Positions 6,968 to 14,849 of a DNA stretch of 20,797 nt are shown here, piece by piece. Source of the stretch: Bacteroides sp. CAG:1076. Lineage in GTDB: Bacteria > Bacteroidota > Bacteroidia > Bacteroidales > Bacteroidaceae. Every line of letters begins with the position of its first letter. Within the stretch, counting starts at the first letter, position 1. A program made the translations under genes and the position numbers. The stretch lies in assembly GCA_000436795.1 (NCBI GenBank), contig HF993185.1:1-20797 (forward strand). Direction: 5' to 3'. The notes under the pieces are model-generated. The model saw only the letters and a program-made list of their open reading frames with translations, was not told where the DNA came from and ran no database searches.

Positions 6968-8698
6968 ATGAAATATTTGTCATTCATTATCGCCTTTGTT
7001 TTGATGTTGACCAGTTGTACATCCGAATATTTTTCATCTCCTACATATAATAGAGTTTCCATTGTAGGAAATCTGTCCGTCCCCTTTTATAATGAGCAAT
7101 CCAGAGCTGTCAACTCTGGTTATCTGGAAGACGGAAGCATCATCTCTTTCTATAGTAGCGGTGGCCTGTTTGCCGACAATCTCCTGCTGACGTATAACAA
7201 TGGGCGATGGAATCCTCCTACGGAACTACAATGGAGTACAGAACCATCGGACGCCAATATCACTGCCTATTATCCTCAAATATCAGAACAAGAATTCAGT
7301 TTTTATGAAAATGACGGAAGATTGAAAGATTTTTTGTTCACTACTTGTAATATCAAATATGGGAATCCTGTCGTACTGCAATTCAACCATTTGTTTTCAC
7401 AACTTGTTTTTCAGGTTACTCCTATATTAAATCGCCGCCTAAAAAACATCAGTTTTACACCATCCATTTCGATTAGCAGTATCGATTTCAAAAAAGTACA
7501 ACTAACATACACAGCCGACAATCTTCATACAACAACATTTACCAAGCAAGAAAGCGGGATTTATACGTTGATTGTACCGCCTGCATCGGACATGTCGGTA
7601 GATATTACATTAGAAACATCAGACGGCAATTATACGGCACAGGTCACTACCTCCACTTTCCAACAAGGACACCAATATAACTATCATCTGAAATCGGATT
7701 ACACATGTGGAATAAGTACTGCCGAAGATTTTATTGCTTTTACCTATCTGATTAATGGAAAAGAATATGCAGGCAGAACATTGGAAGAATTTGGAAGTGC
7801 TGTAAATGGAAGAATGGTATACTATCTGCTGAATGATATTCATTTTACTTCAGAAGACTGTAACCGCTTGCAAAGTATCGGACATTACGACCCACAAAAT
7901 CTTAACAGCATGGGGTTCAAAGATTGCCTGGATGGACAAAACTTCTCACTATACAACTTACAGCTTAGCTCAAAAGAAGATATGGATTCATATGCTCTAT
8001 TTTCTTTTGTTGATACCACTGGTGTTATTAAGAACTTAAATTTAATAAATGCTTCATTTACCGGAAACCATACATGCAAATACGAAGCATTACTTATCGG
8101 AAGAAATAATGGCACTATAACAGGATGTCACATAAAAGGTAATAATACCTTTACGGAAGTCACTGATAACAAAGTTGGAGGAATGGTGGGCATAAACAGA
8201 GGGTATATCATTAACTGCTCGTCAGAGAACATTGAATTTCAACATTCCAATGGAAAAGCCGGAGGAATAGTTTATAGTAATTACGGCAAAATTCTAAATT
8301 GCTATACTTCCGGTTGTAATTTTCTCCATACCATATCGGGAGCAGGTATCTGTTACACAATGGAACCTCAAAGTGAAATGAAAAACTGTTATGCATATAA
8401 AACATCAGGATATTCACCAAAGAAAAAATATGGTTCGCTTGCTAATATCACCAATCATAGTATAATAGAGTGTGGACTTTATTGTGATGACAACGTAAAA
8501 GCTGTTTACAGCAATTATCAAACCACACCAAAGCAAATATACAGCTACGACGCATCAACCTTACAAACAGAAGATGGCACACCGGCTATAGACATACTCA
8601 ACAATTGGATTGAAAACAATGCTATACTTTACCCTCAGCATACTTTTTATAACTGGGTTACAGGAGATATTCCCCCTATTACATTACAACAGCCATAG
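6968..8698 (+). CDS. Fimbrillin-like lipoprotein with GLUG-like repeats
   Basis: This 576-residue protein has a lipoprotein signal peptide with lipobox LTSC (Cys17). The N-terminal part to about residue 245 resembles the fimbrillin/Mfa-like family of Bacteroidales: an early FY/SGG segment, then LQFNHLFSQLVFQVTP (137-152), which matches the characteristic FxHxxsqLxFxV pattern, and IYTLIVPP (198-205). The C-terminal half carries at least four degenerate repeats of the GLUG type: LIGRNNGTITGC (376-387), GMVGINRGYIINC (405-417), GIVYSNYGKILNC (433-445) and a weaker one ending EMKNCYAY (470-477). Such repeats occur in surface adhesins. The protein is probably anchored in the outer membrane. No fimbrial usher, anchor or other pilin gene is nearby, so a pilus role is unproven. 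The gene is visibly more AT-rich than gdhA. I found no clear promoter. Confidence 0.8.
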   Translation: MKYLSFIIAFVLMLTSCTSEYFSSPTYNRVSIVGNLSVPFYNEQSRAVNSGYLEDGSIISFYSSGGLFADNLLLTYNNGRWNPPTELQWSTEPSDANITAYYPQISEQEFSFYENDGRLKDFLFTTCNIKYGNPVVLQFNHLFSQLVFQVTPILNRRLKNISFTPSISISSIDFKKVQLTYTADNLHTTTFTKQESGIYTLIVPPASDMSVDITLETSDGNYTAQVTTSTFQQGHQYNYHLKSDYTCGISTAEDFIAFTYLINGKEYAGRTLEEFGSAVNGRMVYYLLNDIHFTSEDCNRLQSIGHYDPQNLNSMGFKDCLDGQNFSLYNLQLSSKEDMDSYALFSFVDTTGVIKNLNLINASFTGNHTCKYEALLIGRNNGTITGCHIKGNNTFTEVTDNKVGGMVGINRGYIINCSSENIEFQHSNGKAGGIVYSNYGKILNCYTSGCNFLHTISGAGICYTMEPQSEMKNCYAYKTSGYSPKKKYGSLANITNHSIIECGLYCDDNVKAVYSNYQTTPKQIYSYDASTLQTEDGTPAIDILNNWIENNAILYPQHTFYNWVTGDIPPITLQQP

Positions 8699-8746
8699 AT
8701 TATGTTTTTTTTATACTCAACGACAATACGTATGCATAAAATGTTG

Positions 8747-8754
8747 TATTTTTG
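8747..8754 (+). promoter_or_regulatory. -7 box upstream of the coiled-coil/S41 protease unit
   Basis: TATTTTTG is a perfect TAnnTTTG match lying between the stop of the preceding gene and the ATG at 8772. It implies a transcript start near 8761 and so excludes an upstream in-frame start at 8610. No good -33 element is visible. Confidence 0.55.
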
Positions 8755-8771
8755 CCGCAAAATCTGTTCTC

Positions 8772-9641
8772 ATGGAAAAAAATAAAAAATTAGTCATCGT
8801 TATAGCGGCACTGATTGTAGTTGTCGCTGGAGTTTCATTCTTAGCGTTTAACGAATTTCGCAAGAATAGAGAAATGACAGAAGTATTCGCCGTTGAAAAG
8901 GAAGAAATGGAAAACGAATATAGTACTTTTGCAACTCAATATGATGAGCTCCAGGTACAAATAAATAATGACTCCCTGCGCGAAAAACTGGAAAGTGAAA
9001 AGCTGAAGACACAGCGCCTGCTGGAGGAACTGCGACAAGTAAAAAGCAGTAACGCCGCAGAAATCATACGTCTGAAGAAAGAACTGAAAACAGTACGTGC
9101 CGTACTGAGAAGTTACGTCATGCAAATCGATTCACTGAACCGCCTGAACGCAGCTCTGATGGTAGAAAATCAGGAAGTCAAAAGTAAATATACAGCTGCT
9201 ACCGCACAAATCAATACGCTTGCAGCAGAGAAAAAGAACTTGAATGAACAGGTATCATTAGCCGCACAGCTCGATGCAACGAATATCTATGCACTTCCGA
9301 TGAACAAGCGAGGCAAGAAAGCCCGTAAGGTAAAAGACGTGAAGAAAATAGCTATTTCGTTTACTATTGTCAAAAACATTACTGCCAAAACTGGAAACAA
9401 AACCATTTATGTGCGTATTGCCAAGCCGAATAATGAAATCTTGTCAAAGGGTAATACGACCTTCCAGTACGAAGACCGCCAGATTACTTATTCAATAAAA
9501 AAATACATTGAATATACAGGTGAAGAACAGAGTGTTACTGTATACTGGGATGTGGAAGAATTCCTTCCTTCGGGAACATATACCGTTTATATCTTTGCCG
9601 ACGGCAATATGATTGGTCAAAACTCATTTGAAATGGAATAA
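8772..9641 (+). CDS. Membrane-anchored coiled-coil protein, function unknown
   Basis: With the start at ATG 8772 the protein has 289 residues. The open frame extends upstream to 8610, but that part overlaps the previous gene and precedes the -7 box at 8747-8754. It begins MEKNKK, then one hydrophobic segment (about 7-25), so it is probably an inner-membrane protein with most of its mass outside the cytoplasm. Residues about 35-165 are rich in Glu, Lys, Gln and Leu with heptad character and should form a long coiled coil. Residues about 190-289 look like a beta-sandwich (KKIAISFTIVKNITAKTGNK, then QSVTVYWDVEEFLPSGTYTV). I recognise no family with a known function. Such proteins are sometimes mislabelled SMC-like because of the coiled coil. 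It is seven bases upstream of an S41 protease gene, so the two are probably co-transcribed. Confidence 0.85.
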   Translation: MEKNKKLVIVIAALIVVVAGVSFLAFNEFRKNREMTEVFAVEKEEMENEYSTFATQYDELQVQINNDSLREKLESEKLKTQRLLEELRQVKSSNAAEIIRLKKELKTVRAVLRSYVMQIDSLNRLNAALMVENQEVKSKYTAATAQINTLAAEKKNLNEQVSLAAQLDATNIYALPMNKRGKKARKVKDVKKIAISFTIVKNITAKTGNKTIYVRIAKPNNEILSKGNTTFQYEDRQITYSIKKYIEYTGEEQSVTVYWDVEEFLPSGTYTVYIFADGNMIGQNSFEME

Positions 9642-9648
9642 TATTTTT

Positions 9649-11043
9649 ATGAGAAAAAATCCGATTTATTTCATACTAAGCCTGATACTTACTACTGCAT
9701 TCTTTTCATCATGCGGAGAAGACCGCTCGGGTGAGTATTATGCCTTGATTGGAAGCAAAACATGGATATACGAAACCATGCAACAGAACTACTTGTTCTA
9801 TGAAGATCTCCCTGCAGAAAAGGATCTTGACTTTTTCGACAAACCTGCCGATTTTCTGGAATCGGTTGCTTCGGATAAAGACAAGAAGAATGGTGTGACC
9901 TTCTCACATGTTGACTCCGTAAAAACGACACGTGTACAAAGCAACTATCCGACCTATGGGATTGAAGGAACGCTTGTCCGTGGTACTGATGGCGACTATT
10001 ATTATACAATTTTATATGTACAGTCTGAATCACCAGCCAGTGAAGCCGGATTGCAACGTGGAGATCATATCTGTACGGTCAATGGTATAAAACTTAGCAG
10101 CAGTAATTATACCGAATACATTCAGGCTCCGACCAAGACCTATACATATCGGATTGCTCGAAAAGGCAGCAATACTACTCCTGACACACTGGAAGTTGCA
10201 ATGCCTCAACCACGTATCATTGAAGAACCGAGTGTCTTTCTTACCCGAAACCTTACGACTTCTAATGGCAAGAAAGTATTTTATATCATGTATAACAGCT
10301 TCGAGGTTACTGAAGAGGCTGACCTGATTGCAAAATTTGCAGAAGGACTTGCGACTTCGCCCAACGATATTGTTCTGGATTTGAGATACAATCCGGGAGG
10401 ATATGTTTCGACGGCTCTCTTGCTAAGTACCATACTTGCTCCGTCCAATGCCATGGGACAGAATTGTTTTAATCTGATTTACAATGATAAATTGGACAAA
10501 GTGGAAAGTTATGCATTCGACCCTGCCCTACTGCAAGGAATCTCCAATGCATCGTATGACCATCTGTATATCCTGACAACAGGAAATACAGCCTCTGCTT
10601 CCGAAATTGTCATCAATTGCCTGCGCCCATACGTAGGTGAAAAACTGCTTCAGGTTGGAGAAAATACATTTGGAAAGAACGTGGCCCAAAGCCTGTTCAC
10701 AAATGCTTCTTATCCACAACTGGAATTCTGGCTGACAACCGCATACATAAGTAATTCTCAAAATTATTATGATTATTATACAGACGGCTTAAAACCGGAT
10801 TACGAACTAAGTGAGGACGTAGAGGGATATCTGGGAGAATTAGGTACTGAACAAGATGCACTAATGAATGCCGTATTACAGCATATAGAGAACGGAACTT
10901 TCCCTTCTACAGAAACCCCGGATACGGAAACGCCTCAAGAACAACCGGCTGCCAGCCGCTGGTTCGGTATCAACCGTACTCCACAAGTGATACACAACTC
11001 GATAGCCGATAAACCTAAATGCTCTAAAATAACCAATTTTTAA
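9649..11043 (+). CDS. S41-family (C-terminal processing) protease, lipoprotein
   Basis: This 464-residue protein starts at ATG 9649, directly before a lipoprotein signal with FFSSC (Cys22); an upstream TTG at 9613 would put the signal peptide internally. Residues about 100-160 form a PDZ domain (SESPASEAGLQRGDHICTVN). The S41 protease core follows: VLDLRYNPGGYVS, then TGNTASASEIV with the likely nucleophile Ser318, and TFGKNVAQS with the general base Lys343. The 25-residue gap between Ser and Lys is normal for the family, so the enzyme should be active. The tail from about 420 is rich in Pro, Thr and Glu, then basic. It should act in the periplasm or at the cell surface, anchored to a membrane, cutting or trimming other proteins. 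The target is unknown; the co-transcribed coiled-coil protein is a candidate partner. Confidence 0.92.
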   Translation: MRKNPIYFILSLILTTAFFSSCGEDRSGEYYALIGSKTWIYETMQQNYLFYEDLPAEKDLDFFDKPADFLESVASDKDKKNGVTFSHVDSVKTTRVQSNYPTYGIEGTLVRGTDGDYYYTILYVQSESPASEAGLQRGDHICTVNGIKLSSSNYTEYIQAPTKTYTYRIARKGSNTTPDTLEVAMPQPRIIEEPSVFLTRNLTTSNGKKVFYIMYNSFEVTEEADLIAKFAEGLATSPNDIVLDLRYNPGGYVSTALLLSTILAPSNAMGQNCFNLIYNDKLDKVESYAFDPALLQGISNASYDHLYILTTGNTASASEIVINCLRPYVGEKLLQVGENTFGKNVAQSLFTNASYPQLEFWLTTAYISNSQNYYDYYTDGLKPDYELSEDVEGYLGELGTEQDALMNAVLQHIENGTFPSTETPDTETPQEQPAASRWFGINRTPQVIHNSIADKPKCSKITNF

Positions 11044-11073
11044 TCAAAATCAACCGGATAAGCTAAAAAAGCC

Positions 11074-11110
11074 AAAAAGGTATAAATACATTTTCCTTTT
11101 CAACCTTTTT
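11074..11110 (+). terminator. Possible weak terminator after the S41 protease gene
   Basis: AAAAAGGT (11074-11081) is inverted at ACCTTTTT (11103-11110), ending in a short T-run. The stem is AT-rich and the 21-base loop is large, so termination would be weak. The rest of the 141-base gap (11044-11184) holds the promoter of the next operon. Confidence 0.3.
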
Positions 11111-11112
11111 AC

Positions 11113-11143
11113 TTGGTGAATTGTTTATATTATAATACATTTG
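11113..11143 (+). promoter_or_regulatory. Promoter of the export operon (Bacteroides type)
   Basis: TTG (11113-11115), a 20-base spacer and TACATTTG (11136-11143) match the Bacteroidetes promoter pattern well. The -7 box ends 41 bases before the ATG at 11185. It should drive the four tightly packed genes that follow. Confidence 0.7.
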
Positions 11144-11184
11144 CAATGTTGCATAAGCAACTAAACACTAAAGTATAATCGGTA

Positions 11185-12657
11185 ATGAAAAGAGTTTTAA
11201 GTTTCATTTTATTGTTCGGGCTGGCTCTAAGCGGTTATGCCCAACGTATCCTAAATCTGGACAGTTGTCGTGCATTGGCTCTCTCGAACAACAAAGAACT
11301 ACGCATTGCGCAAGAAAAAATAAATGCTGCACACTATCAGCAAAAAGCGGCATTCACCAACTTCCTGCCCAAGATAGATGTATCGGGAAGTTACATGCGT
11401 ACGCAAAAAGAAATATCCCTATTGAACGACGACCAGAAACAAGTCATCGGTAATATGGGTACCAGCGTAGGAAACGAATTACAGCAATTCGGACAGGAAC
11501 TGCAACAGCTCGCCGTGCAACATCCGGAATTTCTGCCTCTTCTTACCCCGTTGAACAATGCCATGGGCAAAATACCCGGTGCACTCAACCAAGCCGGTCA
11601 AAGTATCCTCGATGCATTCCGTACCGATACCAGAAATCTATATGTAGGAGCAGCTACTCTTACCCAACCTATTTTCATGGGAGGAAAAATCATAGCATAC
11701 AATAAAATAACCAAGTATGCGGAGCAACTGGCACAATCGCAACATGCTACAGGAATGCAGGATGTAATATTAAGTACCGATCAGGCTTATTGGCAAGTAA
11801 TTTCGCTGGTGAACAAAAAGAAACTGGCTGAAAGTTTCCTGAAACTTGTACAAAAATTAGACTCAGATGTAAGCAAAATGGTTGCAGAAGGCGTAGCGAC
11901 CACAGCCGACGAACTTAGTGTAAAGGTAAAGGTAAATGAGGCGGAAATGACTCTGACTCAAGTAGAAGACGGACTAAGTCTCTCGAAGATGGTACTCTGC
12001 CAACTCTGTGGCATTCCATTAAACACAGACATACGTCTGGCAGATGAAAGCATGGAAAACCTTACCTTGCCCGACATGTATACAGAAAGTAATGTCAACA
12101 CAGCCTTCGCCAACCGGCAAGAGTTGAAATCGCTGGAACTTGCAGAAAAGATTTACCGCCAGAAAATAAATGTCACACGTGCCGAATTTCTTCCCTCTAT
12201 CGGACTGACAGCCAACTATCTGTTCACCAATCCGGCACTTGTCAACGGATTTGAAAATAAATTCAGAGGCATGTGGGGAATCGGTGTCGTAGTAAAAATA
12301 CCAGTATTCCACTGGGGAGAAGGAATCTATAAGGTGAAAGCAGCCAGAGCAGAAGCCAACATAGCGCGTTACCAACTGGAGGATGTAAAGGAAAAAGTAG
12401 AACTGCAAGTCACACAAAGTTCATATAAAGTGAATGAAGCAGTCAAACGACTGAGTATGGCAGAAAAGAATATGGAAAAAGCCGAAGAAAACCTTCGATA
12501 TGCAAATCTGGGCTTTAAAGAAGGAGTCATTCCAACCAGCAATGTACTCGAAGCACAAACAGCCTGGCTTTCGGCACAATCAGGAAAAATCGACGCACAA
12601 ATCGATTTGAAAATGAGTGAAATATATTTGAACAAATCAATGGGAACATTAAAATAA
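11185..12657 (+). CDS. TolC-like outer-membrane efflux channel
   Basis: This 490-residue protein starts with a cleavable signal peptide (FILLFGLALSGYAQ, cut near residue 20). It shows the two-fold OEP repeat of the TolC family: RILNLDSCRALALSNNKELR opens the first half, and long amphipathic helices with NVTRAEFLP-like strands follow in each half (VTRAEFLPSIGLTANYLFTN; YANLGFKEGVIPTSNVLEAQ near the end). Residues about 75-145 form an extra Gln/Leu-rich segment before the LTQPIFMGGKIIAYNK strand, longer than in classical TolC. It should trimerise to form the outer-membrane exit duct of an efflux machine. The next gene, nine bases downstream, encodes the periplasmic adaptor. It is first in the operon and has its own promoter. 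Confidence 0.93.
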   Translation: MKRVLSFILLFGLALSGYAQRILNLDSCRALALSNNKELRIAQEKINAAHYQQKAAFTNFLPKIDVSGSYMRTQKEISLLNDDQKQVIGNMGTSVGNELQQFGQELQQLAVQHPEFLPLLTPLNNAMGKIPGALNQAGQSILDAFRTDTRNLYVGAATLTQPIFMGGKIIAYNKITKYAEQLAQSQHATGMQDVILSTDQAYWQVISLVNKKKLAESFLKLVQKLDSDVSKMVAEGVATTADELSVKVKVNEAEMTLTQVEDGLSLSKMVLCQLCGIPLNTDIRLADESMENLTLPDMYTESNVNTAFANRQELKSLELAEKIYRQKINVTRAEFLPSIGLTANYLFTNPALVNGFENKFRGMWGIGVVVKIPVFHWGEGIYKVKAARAEANIARYQLEDVKEKVELQVTQSSYKVNEAVKRLSMAEKNMEKAEENLRYANLGFKEGVIPTSNVLEAQTAWLSAQSGKIDAQIDLKMSEIYLNKSMGTLK

Positions 12658-12666
12658 CAAACCAAT

Positions 12667-13653
12667 ATGACCGAAAAATCTCAACGCAGCAATATCATGC
12701 TGGCATTCTTTACACTTGCAGCAGTAGTTGTTATTGTAAGCATTATCGGGTTCTTTACCCTCGGAAAAGGTCCTGAAATTATTCAGGGACAAGCAGAAGC
12801 TACCGAATATCGTGTGTCAAGCAAGGTACCGGGGCGTATTCTTAAATTTCTGGTCGACGAAGGAGATAAGGTAAAAGCAGGAGATACGCTTGCCATACTT
12901 GAAGCTCCGGATGTTCAGGCTAAATTGTCACAAGCCCAGGCTGCCGAAGAGGCCGCACAAGCTCTGAACGAAAAGGCTATACGTGGTACTCGTTCCGAAC
13001 AACTTCAGGCTGCTTTCGAAATGTGGCAAAAGGCAAAAGCCGGACTGGAGATAGCTGAGAAATCGTACAAGCGTGTCAACCGCCTATATGAAGAAGGTGT
13101 CATGTCGGCACAGAAACGTGACGAAGCTAAAGCACAGTATGATGCAATGGCAGCAACCGAACGAGCTGCAAATGCACAATATACCATGGCCAAGAACGGT
13201 GCCCAGCGTGAAGACAAAGCAATGGCAGCCGCTCAGGTAGAACGTGCAAAGGGAGCTGTTGCCGAAGTCACATCTTATATCAATGAAACTTATCTTATAG
13301 CTTCTGCCGATGGAGAAGTAACAGAAATATTCCCGAAAGTAGGAGAACTGGTAGGTACAGGTGCTCCTATCATGAACGTTGCCCAGATGAATGATATGTG
13401 GGTTACTTTCAATGTACGAGAGGACTTTCTGAAAGACTTTACCGTAGGTGGCGAAATCAGTGCCTATGTTCCGGCTCTGGAAAAGAACGTAACATTCAAG
13501 GTCACTTATATGAAAGACTTAGGAACTTATGCTGCCTGGAAAGCTACCAAGACAACCGGACAGTTCGACCTGAAAACATTTGAAGTAAAAGCTAAACCTG
13601 TACAACCGGTAGAGAACTTACGCCCAGGTATGTCGGCAATCATCGAAAAATAA
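12667..13653 (+). CDS. HlyD/MFP-family periplasmic adaptor
   Basis: This 328-residue protein has one N-terminal membrane segment (about 10-32), then a biotinyl-lipoyl half-domain (EYRVSSKVPGRILKFLVDEG at about 47-66, followed by GDTLAILE). A long Ala/Glu-rich alpha-hairpin spans about 85-205 and includes the typical RLYEEGVMSAQKRDEAKAQY. The second lipoyl half follows (LIASADGEVTEIFPKVGELV), then a beta-barrel ending LRPGMSAIIEK. It should bridge the inner-membrane permeases and the TolC-like channel. Gaps to the genes on both sides are nine bases, so it is co-transcribed with both. The layout resembles YbhG or YhiI of the enterobacterial ABC-2 exporters, based on recalled architecture. Confidence 0.93.
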   Translation: MTEKSQRSNIMLAFFTLAAVVVIVSIIGFFTLGKGPEIIQGQAEATEYRVSSKVPGRILKFLVDEGDKVKAGDTLAILEAPDVQAKLSQAQAAEEAAQALNEKAIRGTRSEQLQAAFEMWQKAKAGLEIAEKSYKRVNRLYEEGVMSAQKRDEAKAQYDAMAATERAANAQYTMAKNGAQREDKAMAAAQVERAKGAVAEVTSYINETYLIASADGEVTEIFPKVGELVGTGAPIMNVAQMNDMWVTFNVREDFLKDFTVGGEISAYVPALEKNVTFKVTYMKDLGTYAAWKATKTTGQFDLKTFEVKAKPVQPVENLRPGMSAIIEK

Positions 13654-13662
13654 CAAACTGTC

Positions 13663-14838
13663 ATGTCAATAACTATCCATAAACGCCTGTTACAGATTGC
13701 AAAACGAGAAGTGATGCGCATTGCAACCAAACCAATGTATCTGTTCTGCATGGTTATAGCTCCGATATTCAGCTACATTTTCTTCACCACACTGATGAGC
13801 AACGGACTACCTACTAACCTGCCGGCAGGTGTAGTGGATTTAGACAACACATCGACAACCCGTACCATCATACGCAATCTGGATGCGTTTCAGCAAACTC
13901 AAATCGTTGCTCACTACAACAGCTTCAATGATGCCAGGGAAGCCATCCAGCGCGGAGAGATTTATTCGTTCTATTACATACCTCAAGGAACAACGGAAAA
14001 AGCGATTGCAGGCAGACAGCCTAAGGTTTCTTTTTATACCAACTATTCGTACCTGATAGCAGGTTCTCTACTGTATCGGGATCAACGAACCATGAGCGAA
14101 CTGGCTTCGGCAGCTATCGGGCAAAGTACTTTACTGGCAAAAGGAGCTACCGAAGATCAGGCTATGGCATTCCTGCAACCGATTGTAATAGATACCCATG
14201 CACTCAACAACCCGTGGCTGAACTATTCTGTTTATCTGTGTAATACTCTCTGCCCGGGAATATTGATGTTATTGATTTTTCTGGTCACCGTATACACGAT
14301 AGGGACAGAGATAAAAGAGAATACAGCTAAAGAATTAATGCAGATGGCAGACAATTCCATTGTAACGGCACTGGCAGGAAAGCTATTGCCCCAAACCATT
14401 ATTTTCTTCATCATCGCCGTATTTTATAACGTATACCTTTATGGATTTCTGCACTACCCATGCAACAGCGGTATATTCCCTATGCTTCTGGCAGGGCTTC
14501 TGCTTGTACTTGCCTCACAAGCTGTAGGAATATTCTTTTTCGGTTTATTCGGTTCTCTTCGTCTGGCACTCAGTGCAGCATCTCTTTGGGGAGTCATTTC
14601 ATTTTCCATTTCCGGGTTCACCTATCCGGTTATGGCAATGCACCCGACGCTTCAGGCACTCTGTGTACTATTCCCATTGAGGCATTACTTCCTGTTATAT
14701 GCCAACCTTGCACTCAACGGTTATCCGCTCATTTACGCATGGCACTCCGTAGTAGCATTACTGATATTCATATTGCTTCCATTTTTCGTACTCAAAAAAT
14801 TGCGTACGGTCATGTTACACTATACCTATATTCCTTAA
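13663..14838 (+). CDS. ABC-2 type transporter permease (first of two)
   Basis: This 391-residue inner-membrane protein has the ABC-2 permease plan. There is one N-terminal membrane segment (MYLFCMVIAPIFSYIFFTTL, about 25-44), a periplasmic region of about 140 residues starting GVVDLDNTSTTRTIIRNLD, and five further membrane segments from about 188, ending in LIFILLPFFVLKKLR. The short motif TEIKENTAKELMQ between membrane segments matches the cytoplasmic coupling region of YbhS/YhhJ-type permeases. I found no Walker A or B motif, so it cannot hydrolyse ATP itself. It probably pairs with the similar protein encoded 11 bases downstream to form the membrane pore. Confidence 0.9.
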   Translation: MSITIHKRLLQIAKREVMRIATKPMYLFCMVIAPIFSYIFFTTLMSNGLPTNLPAGVVDLDNTSTTRTIIRNLDAFQQTQIVAHYNSFNDAREAIQRGEIYSFYYIPQGTTEKAIAGRQPKVSFYTNYSYLIAGSLLYRDQRTMSELASAAIGQSTLLAKGATEDQAMAFLQPIVIDTHALNNPWLNYSVYLCNTLCPGILMLLIFLVTVYTIGTEIKENTAKELMQMADNSIVTALAGKLLPQTIIFFIIAVFYNVYLYGFLHYPCNSGIFPMLLAGLLLVLASQAVGIFFFGLFGSLRLALSAASLWGVISFSISGFTYPVMAMHPTLQALCVLFPLRHYFLLYANLALNGYPLIYAWHSVVALLIFILLPFFVLKKLRTVMLHYTYIP

Positions 14839-14849
14839 AAGCTTGATTT

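Noticed and set aside
8610..8771. Upstream in-frame extension of the coiled-coil protein
   Set aside because: It overlaps the end of the fimbrillin-like gene and lies largely before the -7 box at 8747-8754; the ATG at 8772 leads straight into a normal membrane anchor.
9613..9648. TTG start for the S41 protease overlapping the previous gene
   Set aside because: It would place the lipoprotein signal 12 residues inside the protein; ATG 9649 gives a standard signal peptide.
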